This document shows positions 1-14,900 of a DNA stretch of 64,000 bases, piece by piece. The stretch's first letter is position 1; the number at the start of each line of letters is the position of its first letter. The notes beneath the pieces were generated by a model. It had not been told where the DNA came from and did no database searches. It was given only the letters and a program-made list of their open reading frames with translations. Origin of the DNA: Aphidius gifuensis. Taxonomy: Eukaryota; Arthropoda; Insecta; Hymenoptera; Braconidae. The position numbers were made by a program, and so were the translations under genes. The stretch spans positions 1,674,001 to 1,738,000 of the forward strand of contig NC_057788.1 of NCBI RefSeq assembly GCF_014905175.1, read 5' to 3'.

Positions 1-1942
1 AAAACTCTTGAACAATTCAACTCTCAAATTTAAATATAAATTTTTAAAAATTTTATAAATAAATAAATCAACCAATTAAAAATATAAATAATAAAATTTA
101 AAAGTAAAAAATAAATTACAAAATATGTTTATTTTATTTTTAAATTTCATCTAAATTAATTTTTCGAAAAAAAGTAGTACAAGCCAATATTTATCAGACA
201 ACCTTGTGTCTGTAGTATATCTCACTTTTTATCCCGATAAATTTATCATATAAATTTTTTTTTATTTATATAATCAATCAACTGACTTGACCACTATTTT
301 TCACATTTCTTTAATCCATATATACCACCATTTTTGGTCATTCATCCAATTAGTCTCAGAGGACTTCCACTGTCTAGCGTGAAATTCTCTATATTTTTTT
401 TTAAACTTTTTTACAAAATCATACTTAATTCTCAAATCAGGTTATTAAAACTATTTTAAAATTTAAACAACAATGAAGAATACAAGTTAATGAATATAAA
501 AAAAAAAAAAAACATATACCAATGAACAAATATAGTTTTATTATTAACATCAAACATGAAAATTATAAAAAAAAAAAAGGGAATACATCTTTGGCACGCG
601 AACTCACAAATGGTATACAAGATGGATAATTGTTTTGCTTTAATTATGACGTTTTTATAGTACTTAAATTACTCATATGTCTTGACTTAATTTTCTTTTT
701 TTTTTTTCATTTCCATTCTTAACATTTTGTTTTATTCATTTATTTTTGTAATTTCAAAGTTTTTTGTTAATTTTATTTGTATTATTTGTATTTCTTGTTA
801 TGGAAAAACTTGATTACAAATGAAAGATGATTGCATTGTGATGATAATTTTTATTTTTAAAAAAAATTTATACTTCTTGTGTAAATAATCATCAAGACAA
901 AGTTGATGAACGAGGTCGTGCTGTGTATATATATTGAGGTACATTATATTTCTCATTGCTCCAAGTCACGTTCGTTTGAGTATGCGCGTGGGAACTCTCA
1001 TAAGTTTTAATGTTTAAACTAATTAATTCTTTAACTAATTAATATTTTTTTCTTATTTCAATTTTTTTATTTTAATTTTTAATATATACATATATATGAT
1101 TTTATTTGTTCATTGGAAAAATGAAAATATGTTAATTCAATATTTAAATTACAGCTAAATTGATATATTATTTATTTATAAAAATTAATAGTTTGATAAA
1201 TTATTTATTACAATATTTATTGAACTATTTATTTACTTATTTGACATTGATAATTCTATTATTATTATTTAATTTTTAATTATATATTTTAATCAATTTT
1301 TGACGTGTTTATTTATTTAGTTAATTAATTTTATTTATTTATTTATTAAACACATTTATAGAAATATTACACACACTTGCGGTTATATTTTATAGAGTTA
1401 AGAATCCGCGATATAATTAAATTTAACATTGTACTCAATTTCCAATTGATATTAATAATTGAAAAATTAATTTCCAATTTCCATTGATAAATATATTATT
1501 CAAAAATAAATTATAATTAGAATTAATTAATTAAAATTAAATTACAATTAAAATCAAGCAACAATTAATTATTTATAAAATTTATTTTTATATTTTTTAT
1601 TTTCCATAAAATTATAAAAATAAAATAACATCGTCATTTTGCGGTTAAATTATTTAACAGAATATTAACTTATAATAAAATTCATACCATTTTCATGGTT
1701 AAGTAACTGACCGCAAAATTAAGAGTTAACGAATGTTGTGTTGTTTGTGTATGTATATACATTAAATAAAAAAAAAAAAAAATTTTATGTACACGCGTAG
1801 ATAAAGGGCAAGCTTGTGAACTTGCGCGTGATTGCGCGTGGTTCACTGTGCTCCTGGCTGCTCCTGTCGTTGCAACAAAAATAAATAAATAAAATTCCAA
1901 TATATATGTTCAACAGACGTATATATAAATAAATATATATAA

Positions 1943-1960
1943 AGAGAGAGAGAGCGAGAG
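1943..1960. repeat. (GA)n microsatellite
   Basis: A run of GA dinucleotides with one C interruption. GAGAG is also the GAGA-factor recognition word, so it could be bound by Trl in a locus known for Polycomb control, but nothing else nearby supports that. Confidence 0.8.
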
Positions 1961-4900
1961 ATTTATCAAGAGTGAATGAGTCGGTAAACAGTGTGAACGA
2001 GACTTGGAGAGTTGGTCTCAGTTGACGGGCAATTTATCGAAGTTGAGGGTGAGATATATTCGCATGAGATCATGAGATCGAATTTCTTCACATGTATATA
2101 AATTATACATATGTATTTGTACATACACGTATACATGGCTCTCACAGAAGCATCAACATCACTTGCTATTTAATACATTATATGCGATTGAAAATTGTTT
2201 GTAATATTTTTTTTTTTTTTTTTGTTGTTTGGATTTCTCTTCTTTTTTCTTTAACGCTGTTCTACGAATACATTGATTGATTGATTGATGATGAAGAAAT
2301 GATGATTAAAAAATATATACACTTATATATTTAAGCTGTATTTGTTTCTAGTTATCGTTGGTTCTTGGTACAATTTATCTTTATTGATATATACTCGAGT
2401 GAGAAAAGTTGATAATATTGTTATAAAAAAAAAATCTTATAACTATACACTTACAAGATTCTTTAGCTGGAATTATGAATTTATTTTGATTTTATATTAA
2501 ATCGAGGTATAATAGGCATATCATAAGCAATTACACATATTATTTTGTATATTTTATTTTTAGTAATAATATCAAAGAAAACAAATTAAAATAGTGATAA
2601 ATGCATATTTTTGTTATCTAAATTGTATAAAAAATTATAGAAGGTAATCTTAATGGTTATATCCAAGAAATCTAGATTGTTTAAAATAAAAAAAACCATC
2701 GAAATGGATCGTGCTTGATTTTAACCCTCTTTTTTTTAAATGCCGATAAAACGACGATATAATCTCAGATCACGTATAAAGAAATTCTTGTGAACACATT
2801 TATATATTTACACATAACGACAGTTTGCATTTGTTGAGTATATTATTATTATTTATATTTTCAAGTATAAAAAACGTCATTTTATTTAATTATTTATAAA
2901 GTGGAAGAAAATTTAAAAAATTAAATATTGCAGCTTAATTATTAAAAAGTATATAAATTAAATAATTCACAACAAGAAAAGTCTTTAATTTATTAATTAA
3001 TTTTTCTATGAAATTAATAATAAATAGCATTTATTGATGAAAAATAAATTGTGAAAATTGTCAATAATAATGTTCTCAGTAAAATAATAATTACATGAAG
3101 TAAATTATTATTATTATTATTAATAAAAAAAAGAAAAAAAAAAAAGGAATTTTGATGTCCATTAGAATTTAGTATATGTCAAAATAAAATTGATTCTGTT
3201 AGATGTGGATCAGTGGGAAGGCAAAAATATATATAATAAAAGTTTTGTAAGACTTAATGTTTAAGGGGGCGTATTGCTTTTCCACATGGTGCTTTATCCC
3301 TCAGGACAAAAATATAAAAAATATAATTAGTTTGACTAGCCCCCGATGTGTAGACAGATATCATACACACATATTGATTCCCAGGTATACTTATAAACAA
3401 TTTATACATGCCTGCGATTTTAAGTTTGAGACGGTCCCCATCACCTCAAAAAATAGTTGTTGGGGTATTTTTCATTATTTTATTTTTTTGATGTAGCATA
3501 TATCGACGTGTGATCCAGCTGCTGCACAAAGAGGCGCGGCTCGTTCTTACATCCCTATAATAGGAGGGTCCCTGAAAATAAATAAGTAAATAAATAAATA
3601 AACCTTATGTGAAAAAAAAAAAAAAATACTAATGGTTGCTTTGTTAAATAGATACTTTTTCAAAATACTTATCTCCGAAACAAATCTATGTTCAATAAAA
3701 AAAAAAAAGTTCAATTTTCAAACTGTTTGAGATAATTTATCTGAAAAATTTTAAAATTGATTATTTAAATAAATTAAAAACAATACAAAATAATTGTTAA
3801 ATTTTTTGGATTTTAATTAATTTATAATTTCATCTAAATTAGTGAATATATGAAAAATTTTTTAAATAAAAAATGGGCGGTACTTTGAATGTTGTAGCAT
3901 GGTCAAAGATCTAGTCCTCGAGGCTGGCCTTAGTCGATATCTGGCCCTTCCCCGTCTAAAAAAAAAATCAGGTTAAAAAATAAAAAATCATTAAAAACAA
4001 AGAGAAAACAAAAAAAAAAAAAAAGGAATGATCAAACGAAAGAAGAAGAAGAAGAAAAAGAAGGTTGTTAAAAAAAAAAAAAAAAGGATATGTTAGGAAG
4101 AGAGGGGAAAGGATCAAGCAAGTATCAGCGCGCGCAGAAACAGGGTCTTATATACTACTGATCAAGAGATCCAACCCGAAGATACACATATCCTAGATGC
4201 GTATACCTTGATCAATCGATTCACCGTCGCACACAATCGTTTGATCTTGCAACGGTTTCTATTAGACGATCGAATTTGATCATGAAGAAAATCCGTTTGT
4301 ACTGTTCATTTTTTTCTCCTCAAATTATTTTCTCAATATAGTTTTTTTTTTTTGTTATTTATTCTGCGCGTAAAAAAGTCAATTGAGAAGCAAAGAAGTA
4401 TACAGAAAAGAGAAGCAATCGTTTGCGGCATACAAAAGCTTATTGATACCTCTTTTCTCCCTGTATTTCGTTGTGTGTCGTTCAAGATGTCGACGTGATC
4501 TCCAACATTTTATAGCCACGTATGGCTTGTCGTGGTCGCTTGTTAGTCGAGCAATCTTTTGTCTTTTTCAAAAAGAGTTAAAGAGAAACGACAATCCACT
4601 TCAAAACCTGCCACTGTGTATATACATTGAGGATAATTCCTTCATCAACAAAAACAAAAAAAATTTTAAATGCAAAACAATCTCTTTCGAACAAAAAAAA
4701 ATAAATAATATGAATATATAAAAAAGAGGTAACAAAGTTTGCCAGGTAACACGATCCGGGATTAATCAAAGAGATTCCTGGCAGGGCTAGCTGCCGAGCT
4801 TCGAAATTCTTTGGTTTGCCCGCGAGTATCAATTTTCGAAGTGGTTGGGATAATGTTGAAAATGTCTCACGATGAGGGGTACAAAAGGAGAAGAGGTCAA

Positions 4901-5309
4901 AAATAAAATAACTATTTATATACATGTATTAAAGACATAAAAAAAAAGAAGATTAAATAATAAAGTATAGGTCTCTTTTATTTTTGAAATAAAAAAAAAA
5001 CACACAGGTTTGTTGTGTGCAAGTAAAATCGCATTGATTCTTGGGAGCCTTGTCAAGCGGGGGCTCTCTAACGCGACGTGAAAAGATAAGCGCGAAATAA
5101 GAGATAGGCTTCCTAACATTTGAGTCATCTCACAAGAAGCTAAATCCTTTATTTATTTAAAAGCACAAAACATCGCACAAGATATCAAAATTTATTTTAT
5201 TACCGTAGATTTTTTTTTTTTTTCAATCTATTTTTTAATATGGTTTCAAAATATTTTGTTGTACATATTAATCACAGAATTCTTCATTATGACCATTAAC
5301 CTAAAATAC

Positions 5310-5330
5310 AAAAAAAAAAAAAAAAAAAAA
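5310..5330. repeat. Poly(A) tract
   Basis: Uninterrupted run of about 21 A. It is one of many such homopolymers in the window; other long ones are T runs at 36395-36413, 40853-40872 and 61350-61371. None is beside a retroposed coding sequence that I can see. Confidence 0.85.
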
Positions 5331-5890
5331 CAAGCTTGAAAAATAATTGCAAAAAAATAAAATGACTCGAAAAATTCCATCGAAAGAATAAGATAAATAA
5401 TGAAAAAAAAAAAAAAAAAAACAGAATATATATTTCGTTTGTATACAACAGTTGAATTTAAAATTAGACTTTCAAATAATTCACATATTAAACACAAATT
5501 TGAGGTTAAAAATTTGTGATTTTAAAAATTCCAATTATATCAATCATATTTATTTATGATATTCATGTGATTCTTTGATGCATTTAAACATTAAAAAAAA
5601 ATGACTATCGGATGAAAATTTTCTTCATACCTCTGGATGAATTTTAACCATTCTGAAATCCTCTTAAAGTTTATTCAGCCACGTTTCATTTGCGAAAGCC
5701 GAGCTAATTCCCATCGTTCTCGCAGCGGGTACGAATATATACGTGTTCAAGGGAACAAAGTGATGAAGGGGGAAAAAAATGAAAATAAAAAAATATACAT
5801 ATATACTCTCTCAAAGCCGAATAAGAGACCAGTTGCAAAAAGAAGAAACAAGAAAGAATGTGAATAAGAGTAAAAGGTATATATAAAAAA

Positions 5891-5926
5891 ATAAATAAAA
5901 ATAAATAAATAAATAAATAAATAAAA
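5891..5926. repeat. (AAAT)n microsatellite
   Basis: Tandem AAAT units with one extra-A interruption. Similar tracts lie at 21934-21960 and 31601-31622. Confidence 0.85.
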
Positions 5927-5975
5927 AGATGTTTGAGGGTTAAAGAATAAGATGATACTATAGTAAATTTCTTCT

Positions 5976-5984
5976 TGGGTGGTC
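5976..5984 (+). promoter_or_regulatory. Exact Ci/Gli-type site TGGGTGGTC
   Basis: Perfect match to the Cubitus interruptus/Gli consensus 9-mer. It lies in a locally G/C-richer patch next to a run of CpG-containing sequence (6004-6018). It is one of five exact copies in the window. Function is inferred only from the motif. Confidence 0.4.
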
Positions 5985-8900
5985 CAGAATTGCTGTTGAG
6001 TCCCCGCGCCGCGCGCGTCACCTTAGCTACTTTTCAGGCCCCGCAATTTATCCCCACTTGATTTTTAATACTCCGCATATATTTCCCATCTTTTTACCCC
6101 TACCATTATATCACACAACTTTTGCGTCAATACTCACCACACTGGTATAACTTTATCCCCACTATTTTATTTATATATACGTATATGTATGGGACCTCGC
6201 AAGCCACTCCTGATTCTCTAACGTGCCCCAGCCGTTCTTTTCACTGGGCCTAACATCTCCCTCTTTATCCCCCAATCTCCCACCATTCTTAATAATAATT
6301 TTCTTTTTTTTTTTTTATCTTTTTTTACCGTCTCTTATTTAACTTTATCGTTTTTCTTTCTTATTATATTTTTCTACCTTCATTTATATATGCCTGTAAT
6401 TAGATAGCTCCCTAATCTCAGTCACTGTGTGTTTGTATACCGCGGTGTTGGTTTTTTTTTTATTTTTTTTCTTTTAAATAACCCTCTCCCCCATTTCTAT
6501 AGCTTGTCCGTCATTACTGAATTCAAAATTTCAAAGACTGTTTTTCTTCTTTTGTCTTGTTTTCCTTTTTTTTCTTCAAATTTTTTTTTGGTTATTCAAT
6601 GGATTTATATTTTGAAATTAGATTTATATACGGACTTGTTTTTTTTTTATTTTCTCAATCAGTTTTGTTGGTGTATAGATGCATTGAAAAAAAATTTATA
6701 TATCAGATGGTGCGAGAATTGTTGAAAAGTATATATAAGCATGCAGTGCGTGTAGATATCGAATAATCATGCTGCGGCAATGATGGAAAAACAATGGAAG
6801 GATTTACGATAACAAGCTGAATCGATGTAATTTTCCATCTCTTGACTGTATATATTCATTCTTCAGATACACAAAAAGACGATGATTTTTTTTTTCTTTT
6901 ATCTGTATTCAATATTGCTTGTTGGAATTAATGAAGGGTTAATTTAACTTTTGTTCAGTATCTCACCCACGTTGATCTAAAAAATTTGCATTATTCTGTA
7001 TTATTCAGATATAATTTTTTAAATAAATAAAATATAATAAACAAACATAATTTGTATTTTACAATGCTAAATTTTACAATAAATTATTTATTTATTTTTT
7101 TCAATTATTTATAATAAAAGAAAAATTTCTTTTCAGTTGATTATGTAGTAATTATTTTGCAGTTCAAAACGTACAAATATACACACTCAAAAATATTTCG
7201 ATTTTTTCATGATAAATTTGATAATCGTTACTCGATATATACAGCTTGCGTGAAGTTAAACGCATCCGTCGGATCTCCACACAGTGTAGCCAGTATTTCG
7301 GGTGTACAACAAAGACAAAAAATAATACAAATTAAGCGAGACAAAGAAATAAAATCACAATAAAAAATATGAAAACACAATGATATTTGTGTGTGATGAA
7401 AAAAAGTTTAAAAATAAAAAAAAAAGAAGCGCTTGTATCAGCCACCGGCGATTTATATTACTACTATGAATCACGCGATATGTATACCACCTTGTCGCTG
7501 AAACAACACACACAAAAAATATATATAATAAATGTAAAATTTTTGTGTAGCGTCGGTAGATTGTTTGCAGTCAAACAGAATAAAACGTTCATTAGCCAGT
7601 TAGTCTTCAAAACCGACACCTCAGTTTGCAACGTTCTGACGTTCATCACGCAACGATAAATATTCAAGAAATATATTAAGAAAAAAAAATATATAAATTA
7701 ATAACTAAAGCATCTTTTTTGCAATTTTATTATTTGAAATAATTTCATTATTAATTATCTAAATATTAATAAACAAAAACAAATTAATTAAAACTTCAAG
7801 GAAGAGACAAAAAAAAAAAAAATGAATAAATTATTTAGAATAATTTTTTCTTACATTATTATTGTATGCTTGTTATTATTATTGTTAAAATTTAGCAATC
7901 GGCATCAGTCAATGTCAAAAGTATGTTATTAATAAAGATACAAAAGGGTATATTCATTTAATCTACGACAGGATCGGCAGAAGGCCAATGGCCTCGAATT
8001 CATCCAACTTATTATATATATCATAAAGTGAGTGCGCGTGAATTTTCCAACTTGTAATTATTTATTTAGACGTTTATGTATGAGTGAATTAATTAGCAAT
8101 GCAATAGTTGTACATATATATAAATATAAAAATACAGTAGCATTTTATAAATTATGGAATTTTTTTTATAATTATTATATTACATGAAAATAATATTTAT
8201 GTTATTTCTTTTTTTATTATTTTATGTAATGGTAAATTAAAAACTGTATAAATACCATTAAATTGATTAATTCATTTGTTATTTTTTATGAAAATTTATA
8301 AATTTATATATTGAAAGAAAATTGAAGCATGTTTTCATGGAAATTTCTTGAATTGAAGTAAATTATCGTAGAAATTAAGAAAAAATTATTTAAACCAAGA
8401 GATAATTATATATACTCAAAATTCATTGGACTTTATTTGAGTATAGTCACGCTTGGTTTGAGAAATGAATTTCTTAAAAACAGCAAGTAGCATAAAAATA
8501 AAAATTATAAATTTATTACAACCGGAGCGAACGTTTGTTTAAATTGAAAAAACAATAAAACAATTTAGATTTTGTTGCAGTTACACTGTGAAGAATTTGA
8601 ACCATGTTTGAATAAAAATTTTCCATATTAAAGTAAAGATGACTATACTGAGAATAAGAAATTATTAATAACAGGGATATGAATAAATTTAATTACATAA
8701 TTACGCATACCCGCTGGGTCTCATGATTTATTAAACAAATGCTTATTTCAATTTTTGATCAACAAAATTTTAATCCATTTAAATTTTTGTCAGTGTGTTT
8801 CATATGACACTTGTGTTTATTTTAATTGATCAAAACTTTACATGATTTTATTATTTTTTTTATATTTTTAATTTAATACTTATTGGCAATATTAACTTAC

Positions 8901-11900
8901 ATTTGTGGCAGCAATTAATTTGAGTAATCAGTGTCACTGTTGATTGCAACGAATGGGATATTTTATATATATAAACAATTTAAAAAAAAAAAAAGATACT
9001 TGCTTTAAAAATAAAAAATTAAATCCAACAGAATGAAGATAGAATGAAAAAAAAAAAAATTATCAAGAGAGTTACAATGATGAAAAATAAATATAAATAA
9101 AAAAGTGACATTTATACACGTAGTTAATAGTTGTGCACATGCTGTGGTATACCTGGAACAGTTGCAGAATAAAAATTCACTTGCAGAATAAATTTTTTTT
9201 TTTTTATAATACACAATAATTGTTTATTTTATATATATAATTTTACTTTTGGTTGGACATGTGTGAGTTTGCCTAATTGCAAGAGTTCTATATCAATTGA
9301 AATATCTTAGCTTCCATGAAACTGGATGGCCTCGATCCGTCCTGGCTGTAATTTCATTATACGTGTTCAAGATGCTGCAAATGAAAAATAAAAAAAATAT
9401 TACTCGGATGGTAACACCACCATCACTGGTTAAATACGTGTTTGGTTAAGCACCAGTGTATTGCCATTTGCCAGGAATATATAGAACTGATGATGACGAG
9501 TTAACGAGAAAAATTGTGAAAAAAATAAAAAATAAAAACAAATTAAATTACAGCAAAATAGAAATACAAAAAAATACAATTTTCAGCAAGTGCATAATTG
9601 AATTTATGCATTTAATAAAACAAAAAAAACCTCATTCAAAAATACCCAGTTGATGAATTTATTAAAAATATTATAAACCACTCGACTAACTTGATTTAAA
9701 AATTATTTTTCATCAAATTTTTTAAATGAATTTAATAAAATAATAATAATTTAATTATTTATTATTTTTATATTAACATTTAATCGTCGATTAAAATACA
9801 TGAAAGTCATCATGTGTATAGTACAATGATTACTCAATTATATATTTGCCCAAGCTCGTCAAATTATATGGATAATTTATTTACGCAATTAAATCATTAT
9901 AGAGTATGTTATAGAGAGAAAATAAAAATAATAAAAAACAACATGCATTAATGATTATCAAGTGTTTTATGAATTAATGAATATATATGTGTGAATTTTT
10001 ATAAATTCATTTGACTAAATAAAACATCAAACAATCTTGTTTTCTCGTCGTTGTCGTTCACACTGAAATTGTTAGTACATCCTGACATGTACCTTGTGTA
10101 CAATCTCGTTTCCGTCTTATATAGAATGACTTGGTTGCAATTCACGTTCAAGCTTAATGTGTATATATAAAATACCATGATATTATTTTTAAACTTGGAT
10201 GGAATATATAAAAAGTAACGAGAGGTGATAGAGAAGCTTAAGCCAAACCAGGGTGTCCATCAATGTCTTGTATCTCAAACAACAGTGGACAGTGGTGAAT
10301 TCAACGAGATAACAACTATACACACATTCAATTTATTCACACCCATATATACACAAGCTTAATGCACCTTTTTTTTTTTTTTATTCAGTACATTTACAGA
10401 GTTATACAAAAATAAAATTGAAAAAAAAAATTATATACACTTATTTCATTTTCAATTTTTTTTTTGAAAGAAAAATTTATTTTTCAAATAAAGTTTCATG
10501 ATTTTATTTTTAATATTAATATATTAGTATTTTTTTTATATTAATTTAATAAAATAAATTTTTTTTTAGCTTTTTTATTAAATTTTTAAATGTTTTTTTT
10601 ATAAATTAGTTTTTTATTTAATTGTAATAATTTTATTTTCTTTTTTATTTTAATTAAAAAAAATAGTTTAATAATAAATTAGTGGTTTTTTTTTTTTTCT
10701 TCATTAATAAAGTCTTGTTTAATATTTAATTTTTAAATATTTGTTGCTAATATTTATTTGTAGAGAGAAAAAAATTTTTAAAATTGAAAAATGTTATGTG
10801 CGTGCGTGTAAGAAAATTTTATCTTTAAAACAAAAGACATTCCATGATCTTGTTTTGATAATAATGAAATAAAAAAAAAAAAAATGTATATATGAGAAAT
10901 AAAATGTATGAAAAATGATATATATTATGGAATAAATCTTAAATTGTTGTCTTTGTGAATATGTGCGTTGCGCGCGTGCATTCGCGTGCAAAAATTTATA
11001 TCGATCGATACGATCTAGCGTTTAGTTAGCGCATGCGCAATTCGTATAAATACATGTACATGTATTTGTGTGTTGGATAAATCGGTGAATAACTTGGAAA
11101 AATAGAAGTCGAGGATAGATGGGTCGATGAGATATCAAATGAATATACCGGTTAGTAGTCTCTACACTCGTTTTCAAATATGCGTTTGCTTCCCTCTTCA
11201 AGTTTGAAAAAAAAATTAAACAAAAAAATTACATAAATATCATACTATATACGTATAAATAATTTAAATAACAAAACGGTTTATTTAACTCTCTCTTTTA
11301 CGATTTATATATATATATACAAATAACGATAAAAAAGATTTTTTTTTTTTGATGCAAATATCTTGCTGATCGATCGACGACTCTTGACTGCAAAATCAAT
11401 TTCAACTATAAATATATATTCTTTTTTTTGGAGGCTATAAAGGGCATGTGAAAATAACAATCATTTTTTCATTTCAATTTCTTAATGGTTTTACTAAATT
11501 TTCTTCTATAAAGCTCCATCAATTTCACTCCGAAATAAAACATTTCTGTTTCAATGATTTTTTGATTTTTCAAAATTTAAAAAACACATTTTTTTTATCT
11601 ACCATTGGCTTGACACAAGTTCAGTCAAAATGTTCAATTTTTTTTTACATTTTGAGTTAATAAATTGAAGATAAAAATGACAATATTCATAGAGAATTTT
11701 TTATTATAATTGTACAGTTAAAAAAAGAACAAAAAAAAAAAAAAATTTGTTTTGAAGAAATTTTACGATTTTTGACTGGTAGAATTTTTTTTCCCTCAAG
11801 TAATGTTATTATTTTTAAAATAAAAACTTGAATATGTCAATGCATTTGTGTAATTATAAATACAGACATATTGTAAAGTCTAAAGACATGTATTTATAAT

Positions 11901-14900
11901 CAAAATTGATAATGCATTATTGAGATATATCGATTGATGACCTCTTTTATATATTTTTTCTTTTATCATTCTGTCAAACTATCTTTATTATATTTTTCTT
12001 TGAATTGAACGTGACTTTTAAGTAATCTATATAACCACACAATATAAATTATTCAGAGTTTAACGATATATAAAAGAGGAAGTGATTTAAAGGGTGGAAA
12101 TATGTAGGTAACAAGTACGTGAACGTCAGGCCATCGTCATGGCTACCAATATTGATTTTTTTTTTAATTTTATTTTTATTCACTGGTATTTTTTTTTTTT
12201 TTTCTCAACCAATACCATATAACCAATAGAAATCAACTCACACCCTCTTAAACAAACTGGTACCATTTTTATTTTAATTTTTTTTTTTTCATTTTATTAA
12301 AACACTTCAATTGCATTTGAGTTTTATTGATTTTTTCGTTTTTTTTTTTTTCATTTCAATTCAATTTTCAGTCTGTAAACCGATAGTAAAATTATTATTA
12401 TTATTAATAATTATTATTCAAATTTCAATATACTTTTAGAGAAAAAAAAAAAATTTCTTTTTTTTTCATTAAAAATTAATTTTTTATTTAAATTTTATGA
12501 GTAAATGAAAATAAAAAAAAATTGATAATTTTTAATTAAAATTTTATGTTATTTATAATAAAAAAAAAATTTATAATTTGATATAATAATTTTTAATTGA
12601 ATTTAAATATATATATTTTGATTTTTCAGAATAAAAAAAAATATATTTTAATAAATAATTATTATTTAAAAATTAGTACATTTTTATGGAGTAAGAATTT
12701 TTTAATAAATATTTAAATAAATAAATGTAAATAATATTATAAAATGACATTCAAAATACTGTTTTCAATTTTTAAATAATGTTTAAAATATAAATTTTAT
12801 ATTTTTCAAATAAACAACAGCTTCTTGTGTGTATTGTTGATGTTTATTTGTGATTGTCGTGTCAAAGGTTACGCAAACAGAATGATTGATATATTAGGCT
12901 GATGGGTAGGGTGACTTTTCTCTTTCGAAATTTTATTTATTTTTATTTTTCACTGCGTGTTGATATGTATTTGTCCTCATCCCACATATTATCTATTATT
13001 CGATACCGTCAAATTGATTTCTCTACATAGGGTTCATCACAAAAAAAAAAAAAAAAAACACGATAGTATTTCTTACATTATTTTTTCATGCGTTAAAAGG
13101 GTCATGAACTTTTTTTTTTTTTCATATAGAAACTTTCTTTGAATACCAATAAAAATTAATTATTTATTTAACAAACTATTATTTATTTTTAAAATAATAA
13201 ATTCAGGGGAAAAAAAAATTGTATACATATAATTTCTTAATTTTAATAATAATAAAAAAATAAAAAATTATATTCTTTGATCTAATTCATCCAATTGTGT
13301 TTATACAATTTTCAATAGTAATTTTTATATTTAAAAATTAATTATTTATTTATATATTCATAAAATTAATAATATTTATTTAAAAAATACAAATTTAGCA
13401 TATTTAATTTATTTATACAGTTTATATTTAAAATAAAAAAATATAAAGATCTGCTATTGATAGAAGTCATCACAAAGAAGGAAGACGATTGTAACGAAGA
13501 ATCGTAATGCAAATGCGATTTGATCTTTGGTAAATTTTTACTGAAACCCAAGGAGGATCTCCATTCATTAACGATGTTTTTCTATAGCAGTTTGTCTCTT
13601 ATCGGATCTTCGGGGGCTGAACTCATAAGGGCCTCTCTCTTTTTGCATTTACTCAGACATTAAAGAAATTACTTTTTTATTTTTTTTTATTTTAAAACTA
13701 TATATAATGTGGTTAAAGAAACTTTCAAGGTAGTCGAGGTGTTACAGTTCACGTTTAATTAGGACCAGCGTGTTTAAATGAATAAGTTAATTAAATCCTT
13801 GGCTTCTAGATTAATGAAAAACTTGTGTAATTACACAAATGAAAAATAATAAAAAATAATTATATGTCATTTACATTTTTCATTTAGTAATTTTCAATTT
13901 ACACTACATATTTTTTTTTATGTTTTAAAATTATAAATCCATGTCAATTAATTTGTATCAATCACGTTTATATTTTCATAATTAATTTTGTATTTTGAAT
14001 AATTGTTTGCAAAAAATTAAAAATTAAATGATAATTATATTACAACATATTTAAAACCAATTATCATTTATAAATTAATTATTTTTTAATTATTAATATT
14101 ATTCACAATAAATTAATTACATTTTACAATAAAAAAAATTATAAATAAATTCATAAAAATTACATTTAAATAACAACAATAATAAATAGTTTAAAGTTTT
14201 TTTCTTTTTTAAATTAAAACAAGCTTTCTATTATTAAAACTATTTCTTTAATTTTTTTTTTTAATACTATTTTATTCTGTGAAATAGATAAACTTAATAT
14301 TTTATTTTTTTCATTTTTAATCTAATTTTTTATCTAGTTTTTTTTATTCAATTTAACTGTGTGTTTTAAATTTTTTTAATATTGTTTTTTCTTACACTTG
14401 TTTTGTTGAGAATAAGGTGTGTTATTTTATATTTATTTATATTGCCTTAAACAGACGTACAGAGTAGATTTACAGTGTGGAAAATGGTATTAAGTTGGTA
14501 GCCGATAGAAAAAAAATAAAAAAAACGGAAACGAGTGTGTTTAATGCATTGCTCTTTTTTTTTTTTATTATATACCGTTGTGAAAAATGTGTGTGTATAG
14601 TTTTTCTGGGGTGAACCCTCTTCATTAACAAGCCAACATCGTATAAACGCACTTTACGATTTCCTCAAATGCGATTGCATCGACATTTGTAAGACGCTGA
14701 TGAATTAAATAAGCTGAAAAATATAAATATATTAAATATATTTATCAAGTGGCAATACACACGGCTTGTTATATTAATTTTATCTGGTTAGCATTTGCTA
14801 ATTATAATGTAAATTCATTGTAGGTTTTTAAATCCTACACACAATGGATTACAAGTTGATGAATATATATAAATATACCAGCTGAGTATGGTCTTGCGTG

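Noticed and set aside
4383..4721. 112-codon open frame, + strand
   Set aside because: No domain, A/T-driven composition, and it overlaps an equally long frame on the other strand.
4740..4784. Hairpin TGCCAGG/CCTGGCA
   Set aside because: Only a 7-bp stem with a 31-base loop; no tRNA boxes or other RNA-gene features.
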